Shown one piece after another: positions 1 to 12,840 of a DNA stretch of 64,000 nt. Each line of letters opens with the position of its first letter. Within the stretch, counting starts at the first letter, position 1. A program made the position numbers and the translations under genes. Source of the DNA: Nocardioides scoriae (lineage in GTDB: Bacteria > Actinomycetota > Actinomycetes > Propionibacteriales > Nocardioidaceae); contig NZ_LT629757.1 in NCBI RefSeq assembly GCF_900104965.1, positions 868,001 through 932,000 of the forward strand. Reading direction: 5' to 3'. The notes under the pieces were generated by a model that made no database searches, was not told where the DNA came from, and saw only the letters and a program-made list of their open reading frames with translations.

Positions 1-2
1 GC

Positions 3-824
3 GACGAGATCGTCACGGCGCTGCGCGACGGCGTCGTCACCGCCGAGCAGCGGCGCGAGCGCGTGCCCGGCGTCGTCCTGGTCGGCGGCGGCCCCGGCGA
101 TCCCGAGCTGGTCACCATCGCGGGCCGCAAGGCGCTGATGGACGCCGACGTGGTGGTCGCCGACCGGCTCGCGCCCCGCGAGCTGCTCGCCGAGCTGCCC
201 GCCAGCACCCGGCTCGTCGACGTGGCCAAGCTGCCGCGCGGCCGCTCGGCGCTGCAGGAGGAGATCAACCGCGTCATCGTCGAGGAGGCGCTCGCCGGCC
301 ACCGGGTCGCACGCTTCAAGGGCGGCGACAACTTCGTCTTCGGCCGCGGCTACGAGGAGATCCAGGCCTGCCAGGCGGCGGGCGTGCCGGTCACCGTCAT
401 CCCGGGCATCAGCAGCCCCATCGCCGTCCCGGCCATCGCCGGGATCCCGGTCACCCACCGCGGCGTCACCCACGAGTTCACGGTCGTCAGCGGTCACCTG
501 CCGCCCGGGCACCCCGAGTCGCTCGTCGAGTGGCCGGCCCTGGCCCGGATGCAGGGCACCGTGGTGCTGATGATGGCCGTCGAGAACGCCCCCCACATCG
601 CCGCCGCCCTGCTCGAGGGCGGTCGCGACGCCGCGACGCCCGTCGGCGTGGTCTGCGACGGCTCGATGCCGACCGAGCGCACCGTGCTCACCACCCTCGG
701 GGAGCTGGCCGACGCGCTCGTGCGCGAGCAGGTCCGACCGCCGGCCATCATCGTGGTGGGCCAGGTCGTCGCGGTGGCGCACCCCGAGCGGTACGCCGCG
801 CGCGCCGCCGCCGCGGACCGCTGA
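3..824 (+). CDS. cobA: Uroporphyrinogen-III C-methyltransferase (siroheme synthase C-terminal part), 5'-truncated by the window
   Basis: Transfers two methyl groups from SAM to uroporphyrinogen III to make precorrin-2, the entry to siroheme and cobalamin. Visible motifs: the SAM-binding VGGGPGDPELVT at the start of the domain, GGDNFVFGRG (family GD.FVFGRG) and PGISS. A GTG at 63 could start a free 253-residue enzyme, but the frame is open to the left edge (DEIVTALRDG... before the domain), which looks like the linker from an N-terminal CysG-type dehydrogenase domain as in the fused actinobacterial proteins of about 400 residues. I therefore treat it as the 3' part of a fused gene. It ends 1 nt before the next gene, so the two are probably co-transcribed. 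Confidence 0.9.
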   Translation, partial: DEIVTALRDGVVTAEQRRERVPGVVLVGGGPGDPELVTIAGRKALMDADVVVADRLAPRELLAELPASTRLVDVAKLPRGRSALQEEINRVIVEEALAGHRVARFKGGDNFVFGRGYEEIQACQAAGVPVTVIPGISSPIAVPAIAGIPVTHRGVTHEFTVVSGHLPPGHPESLVEWPALARMQGTVVLMMAVENAPHIAAALLEGGRDAATPVGVVCDGSMPTERTVLTTLGELADALVREQVRPPAIIVVGQVVAVAHPERYAARAAAADR

Positions 825-825
825 C

Positions 826-1629
826 GTGGCCCGGCTCGTCGAGGTCGACGACGCGGCAGACCCGCGGCTGGGCGACTACCGCGACCTGCGCGACGTGCAG
901 CTGCGCCAGTCCCTCGAGGCCGAGCACGGGCTGTTCCTGGCCGAGGGGGAGAAGGTCGTGCGGCGCGCCGTCGAGGGCGGCTACGCCCCGCGCTCCTTCC
1001 TGATGGCGCCGCGCTGGCTCGACGGGCTGGCCGACGTGCTGGCGACCACCGACGCCCCCTGCTTCGTGGTCAGCGAGCAGCTCGCCGAGGAGGTGACCGG
1101 CTTCCACGTGCACCGCGGCGCGCTGGCCTCGCTCCACCGCCGCCCGCTGCCTCCGGTCGACGAGGTGCTGGCGGGCGCCCGGACCGTCGTCGTGCTCGAG
1201 GACATCGTCGACCACACCAACGTGGGCGCGGTGCTGCGCAGCGCCGCGGCGCTCGGGGTCGACGCGGTGCTGCTGGCGCCCCGGTGCGCCGACCCGCTCT
1301 ACCGCCGCGCCGTCAAGGTCGCCATGGGTGCGGTCTTCGCGGTGCCGTGGACCCGCCTGCCCGACTGGTACGACGCGCTGCCGCGCCTCTCCGAGACCGG
1401 CTTCACCACGGTCGCGCTCACCCTGTCCGACGACGCCGTCGAGCTGGAGGCGGCCGTGGCCGGCCTCGACCGGGTCGCGCTGGTGCTGGGGTCCGAGGGC
1501 CACGGCCTCTCGCCGCGCTGGGAGCAGGCGGCCGACCGGCGGGCCGTCGTCCCGATGCGCGCGGGCGTGGACTCGCTCAACGTCGCGGCCGCCGCGGCCG
1601 TCGCCTGCTACGTCACCGCGCGGCGCTGA
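826..1629 (+). CDS. SpoU/TrmH-family RNA 2'-O-methyltransferase
   Basis: A 267-residue SAM-dependent RNA ribose methyltransferase of the knotted SPOUT class. The N-terminal 100 residues form the substrate-binding domain (...FLAEGEKVVRRAVEGGY...). The C-terminal catalytic knot carries the three family motifs: motif 1 LEDIVDHTNVGAVLRSA, motif 2 VLGSEGHGLS and motif 3 PMRAGVDSLNVAAAAAV. GTG at 826 is chosen because it lies 1 nt after the upstream stop and precedes conserved sequence (ARLVEVDD). Whether the target is rRNA or tRNA cannot be told from sequence. It converges on the dehydratase gene with 1 nt between stop codons. Confidence 0.88.
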   Translation: MARLVEVDDAADPRLGDYRDLRDVQLRQSLEAEHGLFLAEGEKVVRRAVEGGYAPRSFLMAPRWLDGLADVLATTDAPCFVVSEQLAEEVTGFHVHRGALASLHRRPLPPVDEVLAGARTVVVLEDIVDHTNVGAVLRSAAALGVDAVLLAPRCADPLYRRAVKVAMGAVFAVPWTRLPDWYDALPRLSETGFTTVALTLSDDAVELEAAVAGLDRVALVLGSEGHGLSPRWEQAADRRAVVPMRAGVDSLNVAAAAAVACYVTARR

Positions 1630-1630
1630 G

Positions 1631-2614
1631 TCACCGGGCCAGGCCGGAGCCGAGCGCGACGAGCTCCTCGAGCGAGGCGTTGCCGCCGCTGACCACCACC
1701 CCGCTGACGGCCGGGGCGGCGGGCAGGGACAGCAGCGCGGCCAGCGAGGCGGCGCCGGCGCCCTCGGCCAGGGTGTGGGCGTCGGTGGCGAGCACCCGCG
1801 CGGCGGCGTCGACGTCGTCGTCGTCGACCAGCAGGAAGTCGTCGAGACCGGCGGCCAGCACCGACTGCGGCAGCGCGTAGCCCGCGCAGGTCGCGAGCCC
1901 GGCGATCCGGGTCCGGCAGGGCGCGGAGGCGAGGGTGCCGCTGCGCCAGGAGTCGTGGGCCGCCCGCGCGGCCGACGACTGGACGCCGACCACCCGGCAG
2001 TGCGGGGCGAGCGCGTCGCGGACCAGGCAGGCGCCCGCCGCGCTGGTGCCGCTGCCGATCGGGACGAACAGCACCTCGAGGTCGGGGTGGGCGGTGAACA
2101 GCTCGAGGTGCAGCGTGGCGTGCCCCAGCACGATCGCGGGGTCGTCGCCGGGGGAGACCCACCGCAGCCCCTCGCGGGCGGCGAGCGCCCGCGCGTGGGC
2201 GGCCGCCTCGCCCAGGTCGGGCCCGTGGACGACCACCTCGGCGCCGAGGGCGGCGACCGCCTCGCGCTTGACCGCCGGGGCCGACTCCGGCATCACGACC
2301 ACGGCGCGGGTGCCGGCCAGGCGGGCGGCGTACGCCGTGGACTGGGCGTGGTTGCCGGTCGAGGCGGTGACCAGCCCGCGCCTCAGCTCGTCGGGGGTCA
2401 GCGAGGCCGCCAGGTTGACGCCGCCGCGCACCTTGAAGGCGCCGGTGGGCTGCACGTTCTCGTGCTTGACCACCACCCGTCCGCCGACCCTGCGGTCGAG
2501 CACGGGGTAGGACCACGACGGCGTCGGGGGGAGCACGCGGCCCACCACCTCGGCGGCGCGCAGCACCCCGTCGAGGTCGAGGGTGGTGGTGGGCCGGAGC
2601 GGGGTCGTGGTCAC
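1631..2614 (-). CDS. Threonine/serine dehydratase, PLP-dependent
   Basis: Fold-type II PLP enzyme of 327 residues, expected to deaminate threonine or serine to a 2-oxo acid. The PLP lysine is Lys61 in PTGAFKVRGG. Other family motifs are STGNHAQS (substrate and phosphate contacts), GSGTSAAG and the C-terminal VVSGGN. It lacks the ACT-like C-terminal regulatory domain of long biosynthetic IlvA, so it is the short, catabolic-type or racemase-like form. The GTG at 2614 gives the conserved N-terminus. It is divergent from a LysR regulator, which by usual LysR logic probably controls it. A related activity such as 1,2-hydroxyacid dehydratase or serine racemase is not excluded. Confidence 0.85.
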   Translation of the reverse strand: MTTTPLRPTTTLDLDGVLRAAEVVGRVLPPTPSWSYPVLDRRVGGRVVVKHENVQPTGAFKVRGGVNLAASLTPDELRRGLVTASTGNHAQSTAYAARLAGTRAVVVMPESAPAVKREAVAALGAEVVVHGPDLGEAAAHARALAAREGLRWVSPGDDPAIVLGHATLHLELFTAHPDLEVLFVPIGSGTSAAGACLVRDALAPHCRVVGVQSSAARAAHDSWRSGTLASAPCRTRIAGLATCAGYALPQSVLAAGLDDFLLVDDDDVDAAARVLATDAHTLAEGAGAASLAALLSLPAAPAVSGVVVSGGNASLEELVALGSGLAR

Positions 2615-2672
2615 CGCTCCAGTCTCGACGGACGGACACCGATCGGTCCAATAGACGTGATGGGCGCAAACC

Positions 2673-2687
2673 ATCGCAGCTGTCGAT
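2673..2687. promoter_or_regulatory. LysR-type T-N11-A dyad in the divergent dehydratase/LysR intergenic region
   Basis: The 84-bp gap between the dehydratase and the LysR gene contains ATCG-CAGCTGT-CGAT, a dyad whose core TCGCAGCTGTCGA fits the T-N11-A rule for LysR family boxes. It directly precedes a TACGAT hexamer (2687-2692) lying 6 nt before the LysR start, so binding there would also shut the regulator's own promoter. Function is inferred from position and pattern only. Confidence 0.5.
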
Positions 2688-2698
2688 ACGATGGCCCC

Positions 2699-3607
2699 AT
2701 GCTGGACCTGCGCAGGCTCGAGGCACTGCTCGCCGTCGCCCGGACCGGGTCGGTGTCGCGTGCAGCCGAGGAGCTGCACTACGGGCAGCCCACCGTCTCC
2801 CACCACCTGCGCCGACTGGAGGCCGAGACCGGCGCCGTGCTGCTGCAGCGCGTGGGCCGCGGCGTCCGGCTGACGGCGGAGGGCCGACGCCTGGCCGACC
2901 GCGCCGAGGAGGTGCTCGGGCTGCTCCAGCGCGCCGAGACCGAGCTGGCCGACGCCACCACGCTGCGTCACGGCCGGGTCCGCCTGGCGGCCTTCCCCTC
3001 GGCCACCGCCACCCTGGTGCCCCGCCTGCTGGCGGTGCTGGCCGAGGAGGCGCCGGGCCTGGTGCTGGAGCTGACCGAGGCCGAGCCGCCCGAGGGCATC
3101 GCGCTGCTGCGCTCGGGCGAGGTCGACCTGGCGCTGGCCTTCAGCTACCCCGACGTCGCCGAGGACCCCCAGCTGACGGTCACCGAGCTGGTGGAGGACC
3201 CGCTGTTCCTCGTCACCGACGCGCGTCGGGCGCCCGCGGGGCCGCTGCCCGACCTCGCGGCGTACGCCGGGGCGCGGTGGGTCACCGGCTGCGAGCGCTG
3301 CCGCCAGGAGCTGCTGGTGCTGTGCTCGGCGGCCGGCTTCGAGCCCGAGGTCGTCTTCGCCACCGACGACTACGTGGCCGTGCAGGCGATGGTCGCCGCA
3401 GGACTGGGCGTCAGCCTGCTGCCGGGGCTGGCGCTCGAGGCGCACCGCCACCCCGACGTCGTCGTGACCGGGGTGCCCGGCGCCTGGCGGCGGATCCGGG
3501 TGCTCGGCCACGGCCAGCCGCCGCTGCCGCCCGCGGTGGCGCGCGTCGTCACCGCCCTCGTCGACGTGGGGGCGAGCGGAGCAGGAGTCGCGTCCTCGCC
3601 CCGCTGA
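2699..3607 (+). CDS. LysR-family transcriptional regulator
   Basis: 302 residues, normal for the family. The N-terminal winged HTH covers about residues 1-60 (LRRLEALLAVARTGSVSRAA, then QPTVSHHLRRLE). The effector-binding periplasmic-protein-like domain runs from about 90 to 295 (GRVRLAAFPSATATLVP... MVAAGLGVSLLPGLAL). The ATG at 2699 lies 6 nt after a TACGAT hexamer, suggesting a leaderless mRNA. Divergence from the PLP dehydratase suggests that gene as target, with an amino acid or oxo acid as co-inducer (inference). Confidence 0.92.
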   Translation: MLDLRRLEALLAVARTGSVSRAAEELHYGQPTVSHHLRRLEAETGAVLLQRVGRGVRLTAEGRRLADRAEEVLGLLQRAETELADATTLRHGRVRLAAFPSATATLVPRLLAVLAEEAPGLVLELTEAEPPEGIALLRSGEVDLALAFSYPDVAEDPQLTVTELVEDPLFLVTDARRAPAGPLPDLAAYAGARWVTGCERCRQELLVLCSAAGFEPEVVFATDDYVAVQAMVAAGLGVSLLPGLALEAHRHPDVVVTGVPGAWRRIRVLGHGQPPLPPAVARVVTALVDVGASGAGVASSPR

Positions 3608-3677
3608 GCGGACCGCGGACGCGTCCGCGTCTCGGAACGCAGGACGGCCCCAGGGCGGGCCCCCTACCCTCGGGGTC

Positions 3678-4781
3678 GTGCTGCGGACCCCGGAGGACCC
3701 CGACCTCTTCGCCGCCCTCGTCGCCCAGGTGAGCGACTACGCGATCATCGCGCTCGACCCGCAGGGCGTGGTGGAGACGTGGAACCTCGGAGCGCAGCGG
3801 CTCAAGGGGTACACCGCCGACGAGGCGCTCGGGATGGGCTTCGAGAGCTTCTACACCCCCGAGGACCGCGAGGCCGGCGTGCCCGCGTCGCTGCTGGCGG
3901 CCGCCCGCCGTGACGGCCGGGTCCAGCACGCCGGCTGGCGGGTGCGCCGCGACGGCACCCGGTTCTGGGGCGACGTCGTGCTCACCTGCCTGCGCGACGC
4001 GTCGGGCCGGGTCACCGGCTACGCCAAGGTGACCCGCGACCGCACCGACTTCAAGCGGCTCGAGGAGGCGCAGGACGCCTTCTACGCCGCCTTCCTGCAC
4101 GACTTCCGCACGCCGCTGACCTCGCTCAAGGGCTTCGTGGAGGCACTGCGCGACGCCCGCGAGGACGAGCGGGGCCCGATCGTCGACCGGATCGAGTCGA
4201 GCGCCGACCGGCTGCTCGCCATGGTGCAGGAGCTGGTGGCGGTCGCCACCACCCGGGCCGCGGCGGCCGACGTGCCGCTCGCCCCGCTCGACGTCACCGA
4301 GGTCGTGCAGCGGGCGGTGCGCGACCTGCCGCCCGAGCTCCGACCCGGGCGCGTGGTGGTCGGGGACGGCGCCGCCCCGGCCGTGGCCAACGCCGATGCG
4401 CTGCACCGGGTGGTGACCAACCTCGTGGTCAACGCCCTCAAGTACTCCGAGCCCGGCACGACCGTGCACGTCGAGGTGGAGGCGGTCGAGGACGACGAGC
4501 TGGTCCGGCTCCGGGTGCGCGACCGCGGGCGCGGCATCGATCCGCGCGACCTCGACACCATCTTCGACGAGCTCGAGCGGGGACGGCTCGCGCAGTCCGA
4601 CGGCGGCACCGGCCTGGGGCTCTCCAGCGTGCGCCAGCTCGTGGAGCGACTGCACGGCACCGTGGAGCTGGCGAGCGTGGTGGGCGAGGGGACGACCGCG
4701 ACGGTGACCCTGCCCGCCGGGCCGACGGGTCAGTCGTCGGCGGGTCGGTCGCCGGCGCCGACCGGCCAGCCCTCGGGGTAG
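3678..4781 (+). CDS. Soluble PAS-domain sensor histidine kinase
   Basis: 367 residues with no membrane segment, so a cytoplasmic sensor. A PAS domain covers about residues 12-125 (YAIIALDPQGVVETWNLGAQ, ending GYAKVTRDRTDFK). HisKA holds the phospho-acceptor His141 in FLHDFRTPL. The HATPase has the N box NLVVNALKYSEPG, the G1 box DRGRGIDP and the G2 box GGTGLGLSS. No response regulator is adjacent, so it is an orphan kinase. A TACCCT hexamer sits 7 nt before the GTG start. Its 3' end overlaps the convergent deformylase gene by 52 bp, which is unusually long and could give antisense interference. Confidence 0.9.
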   Translation: MLRTPEDPDLFAALVAQVSDYAIIALDPQGVVETWNLGAQRLKGYTADEALGMGFESFYTPEDREAGVPASLLAAARRDGRVQHAGWRVRRDGTRFWGDVVLTCLRDASGRVTGYAKVTRDRTDFKRLEEAQDAFYAAFLHDFRTPLTSLKGFVEALRDAREDERGPIVDRIESSADRLLAMVQELVAVATTRAAAADVPLAPLDVTEVVQRAVRDLPPELRPGRVVVGDGAAPAVANADALHRVVTNLVVNALKYSEPGTTVHVEVEAVEDDELVRLRVRDRGRGIDPRDLDTIFDELERGRLAQSDGGTGLGLSSVRQLVERLHGTVELASVVGEGTTATVTLPAGPTGQSSAGRSPAPTGQPSG

Positions 4782-5350
4782 GACCCGGCCTCCGCCTCCA
4801 TCTGCTTGCGCAGCTTCTTGCGTGCCTTGGCCGCGATCCGGTCCCCGAAGACGGTGCCGAGGGTGTGGTCGGTCTCGTGCTGCAGGCAGCGGGCCAGCAG
4901 CCCGTCGCCCTCGTGGACGACCGGCTCGCCGTGCTGGTCGGTGCCGGTCACCCGGGCACGGTCGGGTCGGGCGCAGTCGACGAACGCGCCGGGGTAGGAC
5001 AGGCAGCCCTCGTCGTCGTCGTCGAGGCGGCGGTCCCTGCCCTCCGGGGTCTGCACGACCGGGTTGCACACGACGCCGCGGTGCACCAGGCCGTCCTCGT
5101 CTGGGCAGTCGAAGACGAAGACCGCGAGGTCGACGCCGATCTGGCAGGCGGCCAGGCCGACGCCGTCGGCGGCGTACATCGTGGCCGTCATGTCGGCGAC
5201 CAGCGTCGCCAGCTCCTCGTCGTACGACGTGACGGGGCGGGCCGGCCGGTGCATCACGGCGGTGCCCCACCGGGTGATCGGGCGGACCGTGCCACCGGTC
5301 GGGAGCGCGGCCGAGGTGGGGGCGACGGGGAGGTCGCTGGTGTCACGCAT
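4730..5350 (-). CDS. def: Peptide deformylase
   Basis: Removes the N-formyl group from nascent proteins; Fe/Zn metalloenzyme. All three signature motifs are present: GVGLAACQIG (residues 63-72), EGCLSYPG with metal ligand Cys116, and QHETDH with ligands His158 and His162 and catalytic Glu159. The 206 residues include a 25-residue N-terminal extension typical of actinobacterial type I forms. A TAGGAT hexamer lies 6 nt upstream of the ATG, so the mRNA is probably leaderless. Divergent from the acyl-CoA dehydrogenase operon; convergent and overlapping with the PAS kinase. Confidence 0.95.
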   Translation of the reverse strand: MRDTSDLPVAPTSAALPTGGTVRPITRWGTAVMHRPARPVTSYDEELATLVADMTATMYAADGVGLAACQIGVDLAVFVFDCPDEDGLVHRGVVCNPVVQTPEGRDRRLDDDDEGCLSYPGAFVDCARPDRARVTGTDQHGEPVVHEGDGLLARCLQHETDHTLGTVFGDRIAAKARKKLRKQMEAEAGSYPEGWPVGAGDRPADD

Positions 5351-5401
5351 GCGCCGATCCTATGTGTGGGGCGAGACACGGGGCGAAGCTGTGGCGCAAT
5401 G

Positions 5402-5418
5402 TGTAACTCCGAGTTACA
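5402..5418. promoter_or_regulatory. 17-bp perfect palindromic operator over the acyl-CoA dehydrogenase promoter
   Basis: TGTAACT-CCG-AGTTACA is a perfect 7+7 inverted repeat with a 3-nt centre. It overlaps a TACATT hexamer (5415-5420) lying 7 nt before the ATG at 5428, so a bound protein would block polymerase. Site size and symmetry fit a TetR-type repressor of fatty-acid degradation; the regulator is not in this neighbourhood. Confidence 0.65.
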
Positions 5419-5427
5419 TTCGATCCC

Positions 5428-6828
5428 ATGGCTTCCACGACGGAGAAGAACGCGTCCTCCCGCTCGCTGCCCAAGTTGCCCTGGACGCTGCTGCGTGCCG
5501 GTGGCCGGCACGGGCTGGCCGAGAGCGAGACGCGCGACCCGATCGGCCTCGCGGTCGCGGCCCTCAACCGGCTGGCGTCCTCGGAGCTGCTCGACTCCCT
5601 GGGCCTGCGCAGGGCCAGCGAGCGCGGTGTATACCGCGTCACCAGCGCGGGCTTCCGCACGGCCGGCACGGTCGGGCGCCAGTTCGCCCGGGCCGGCAAG
5701 GCCACCCGCGGCACCCGGGTGCCGGCCGCCGCCGACACGGGGCTGTTCGACCTGACGCCGGGCGAGGACGAGCAGATGCTGGCCGACGTCGTGGCCGAGT
5801 TCGCCGCCGAGGTCGTGCGGCCCGCCGCGTCGGCCGCCAACGAGGAGTGCGCGGCGCCCGAGGAGCTGCTCAAGGCCACCCTCGAGATCGGCCTGCCGAT
5901 CCTGGGCGTGCCCGAGGACCTCGGCGGCGTCGCCACCGAGCGCTCCGCCGTCGCGGGCGTGCTGGTCCACGAGGCGCTGGCGCACGGCGACATGGGCCTG
6001 GCCGTCGCCGCCCTGGCGCCCGGCGCCGTGGCGACCGCGCTGTCGCTCTACGGCACCGACGAGCAGCAGTCGACCTACTTGCCGGCCTTCACCGGTGACG
6101 AGGTGCCCGCCGCCGCGCTGGCGCTCGCCGAGCCGCGGGCCCTGTTCGACGCGATGGACCCGCAGACCACCGCCGAGCGCCGGGGGAGCGGCTTCGTCCT
6201 CAACGGGGTCAAGTCCGGCGTGGTGCGCGGCTCGCAGGCCGAGCTGTTCGTCGTGGGCGCCACCCTCGAGGGCCGCCCCCAGCTGTTCCTCGTCGAGTCC
6301 TCCACGCCCGGGATCACGCTGGAGTCCGATCCGTCGATGGGGCTGCGCGCCGCGAGCCTGTCGAAGCTGGTCCTCGAGGACGTCGCGGTCGAGCCGATCG
6401 CGCTGCTCGGCGACGCCGACGACTACGCCTCCTGCGTCCGCTCCTCCCGGCTGGCGTGGTGCGCCCTGGCCGTCGGCACCGGCCAGGCCGTGCTCGACTA
6501 CGTCACGCCGTACGTCAAGGAGCGCCAGGCCTTCGGCGAGCCCATCGCCCACCGCCAGTCGGTGGCCTTCATGGTCGCCAACATCGCCATCGAGCTGCAG
6601 GGGATGCGGCTGCTGACCTGGCGGGCGGCCAGCCGCGTCGCCCAGGGCCGGTCCGCCGCCCGTGAGATCGCGTTGGCCCGCAAGCTGTGCACCGAGCAGG
6701 GCATGCGCATCGGCCTCGACGGCGTGCAGCTGCTCGGCGGCCACGGCTTCGTCAAGGAGCACCCGGTCGAGCGGTGGTACCGCGACCTGCGTGCGATCGG
6801 CGTCATGGAGGGGGCGGTCCTGGTCTGA
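5428..6828 (+). CDS. Acyl-CoA dehydrogenase, first subunit of a probable heteromeric pair
   Basis: A 466-residue flavoprotein of the acyl-CoA dehydrogenase fold. There is an extra N-terminal stretch of about 105 residues, then the helical N-domain (FAAEVVRPAASAANEE), a beta domain, and a C-terminal helical domain with RQAFGEPIAHRQSVAFM and GVQLLGGHGFVKEHPVERWYRD. It ends abruptly at GVMEGAVLV, where single-chain enzymes continue past the EGT.QIQ loop. With the second dehydrogenase 52 nt downstream, this fits an alpha2beta2 FadE pair as in mycobacterial sterol side-chain oxidation, but the substrate is unknown. The ATG has no Shine-Dalgarno and follows a -10-like TACATT by 7 nt. Confidence 0.88.
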   Translation: MASTTEKNASSRSLPKLPWTLLRAGGRHGLAESETRDPIGLAVAALNRLASSELLDSLGLRRASERGVYRVTSAGFRTAGTVGRQFARAGKATRGTRVPAAADTGLFDLTPGEDEQMLADVVAEFAAEVVRPAASAANEECAAPEELLKATLEIGLPILGVPEDLGGVATERSAVAGVLVHEALAHGDMGLAVAALAPGAVATALSLYGTDEQQSTYLPAFTGDEVPAAALALAEPRALFDAMDPQTTAERRGSGFVLNGVKSGVVRGSQAELFVVGATLEGRPQLFLVESSTPGITLESDPSMGLRAASLSKLVLEDVAVEPIALLGDADDYASCVRSSRLAWCALAVGTGQAVLDYVTPYVKERQAFGEPIAHRQSVAFMVANIAIELQGMRLLTWRAASRVAQGRSAAREIALARKLCTEQGMRIGLDGVQLLGGHGFVKEHPVERWYRDLRAIGVMEGAVLV

Positions 6829-6880
6829 CCCCGGTCAGCACCCGCGTCCGCCACCCGACCGTCCAGACCAGGAGACACCC

Positions 6881-8095
6881 GTGATCAACCTCGAGACCCC
6901 CAAGAAGGTCCGCCCCCTCATCGACCAGGCCCACCAGGTCGCCATGAACATGCTGCGGCCGATCTCGCGCAAGTACGACGAGAGCGAGCACTCCTACCCC
7001 AAGGAGCTCGACATGCTCGCCGCGATGATCGACGGCATCAGCGAGTCCGGCGCGACCGGCGGCGCCGGTGCGGCCGGCGTGCGCCGCGACGAGAGGCCCG
7101 AGGCCAAGCCGGGCAACAAGAACGGCGCCAACCTCGCCAGCGCGCTCTCCATCATGGAGATGTGCTGGGGCGACGTCGGCCTGCTGCTCTCGATGCCCCG
7201 CCAGGGCCTGGGCAACTCGGCCATCGCCTCGGTCGCCAACGACGAGCAGCTGGAGAAGTTCGCCGGCACCTGGGCCGCGATGGCCATCACCGAGCCGGGC
7301 GTCGGCTCCGACTCGGCCAACATCGTCACCACCGCGGTCAAGGACGGCGACGAGTACGTCATCAACGGCGAGAAGATCTACGTCACCTCCGGTGACCGCG
7401 CCGACAGCGTCGTGGTCTGGGCCACCCTCGACAAGTCGATGGGCCGGGCCGCGATCAAGTCCTTCGTGGTGCAGAAGGGCACGCCGGGGATGAGGGTGGA
7501 GCGGCTCGAGCACAAGCTCGGCATCCGCGCCTCCGACACGGCCGTCATCATCTTCGAGGACTGCCGGGTGCCGGCCGAGAACCTGCTCGGCTCGCCCGAG
7601 GTCGACACCAAGCAGGGCTTCGCGGGCGCCATGGCGACCTTCGACAACACCCGGCCGCTGGTCGCCGCCATGGCCGTGGGCTGCGCCCGCGCCTCGCTCG
7701 ACCTGACCCGCAGCATCCTGGCCGACGCGGGGGTCGAGGTCGACTACGACAAGCCGACCTGGCTGCAGACCGCTGCCGCGGCCACCTTCCTCCAGCTCGA
7801 GGCCGAGTGGGAGTCGGCGTACCTGCTGACCCTGGAGTCCGCCTGGATGGCCGACAACCGCCGGCCCAACTCCAAGGAGGCCTCGATGGCCAAGGCCAAG
7901 GCCGGCCGGATGGGCTCGGAGGTCACCCTGCGCTGCGTCGAGCTGGCCGGCACCCTGGGCTACTCCGAGACCGAGCTGCTCGAGAAGTGGGGCCGCGACT
8001 CCAAGATCCTCGACATCTTCGAGGGCACCCAGCAGATCCAGCAGCTGATCGTCGCCCGCCGGGTGCTGGGGCTGAGCTCGGCCCAGCTGAAGTAA
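6881..8095 (+). CDS. Acyl-CoA dehydrogenase, second subunit
   Basis: 404 residues. FAD and substrate motifs are clear: AMAITEPGVGSDSANIVTTA (family AITEP.AGSD), INGEKIYVTSGDRAD (family NG.K.WIT.G..A) and KILDIFEGTQQIQQLIVARRVLG with the glutamate of the EGT loop as likely catalytic base. A charged insertion, RRDERPEAKPGNKNGAN, near residue 70 is unusual. GTG at 6881 is chosen for the AGGAG at 6870-6874. It is transcribed after the other dehydrogenase and probably completes the active enzyme. Confidence 0.9.
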   Translation: MINLETPKKVRPLIDQAHQVAMNMLRPISRKYDESEHSYPKELDMLAAMIDGISESGATGGAGAAGVRRDERPEAKPGNKNGANLASALSIMEMCWGDVGLLLSMPRQGLGNSAIASVANDEQLEKFAGTWAAMAITEPGVGSDSANIVTTAVKDGDEYVINGEKIYVTSGDRADSVVVWATLDKSMGRAAIKSFVVQKGTPGMRVERLEHKLGIRASDTAVIIFEDCRVPAENLLGSPEVDTKQGFAGAMATFDNTRPLVAAMAVGCARASLDLTRSILADAGVEVDYDKPTWLQTAAAATFLQLEAEWESAYLLTLESAWMADNRRPNSKEASMAKAKAGRMGSEVTLRCVELAGTLGYSETELLEKWGRDSKILDIFEGTQQIQQLIVARRVLGLSSAQLK

Positions 8096-8122
8096 CCGCG
8101 CCGGACGGGGAACGGGCAGCGC

Positions 8123-12738
<4,616 letters not shown>

Positions 12739-12740
<2 letters not shown>

Positions 12741-12766
12741 CGACGGCGCGGACGACGGCGCGGACG
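12739..12766 (+). repeat. Short 12-bp tandem repeat just after guaB1
   Basis: GACGACGGCGCG is repeated 2.3 times head to tail, starting within the guaB1 stop codon. It is probably a replication-slippage product with no visible function. The rest of the 100-bp gap to the hydrolase gene holds only a short CCCACC-T-GGTGGG dyad. Confidence 0.6.
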
Positions 12767-12840
12767 ACCTGCGTCCCACCTGGTGGGTCGGGCCGCGCGT
12801 ACGCCCTGCGCGACGCGGCCGCCTGGCCCACACTGGGGGC

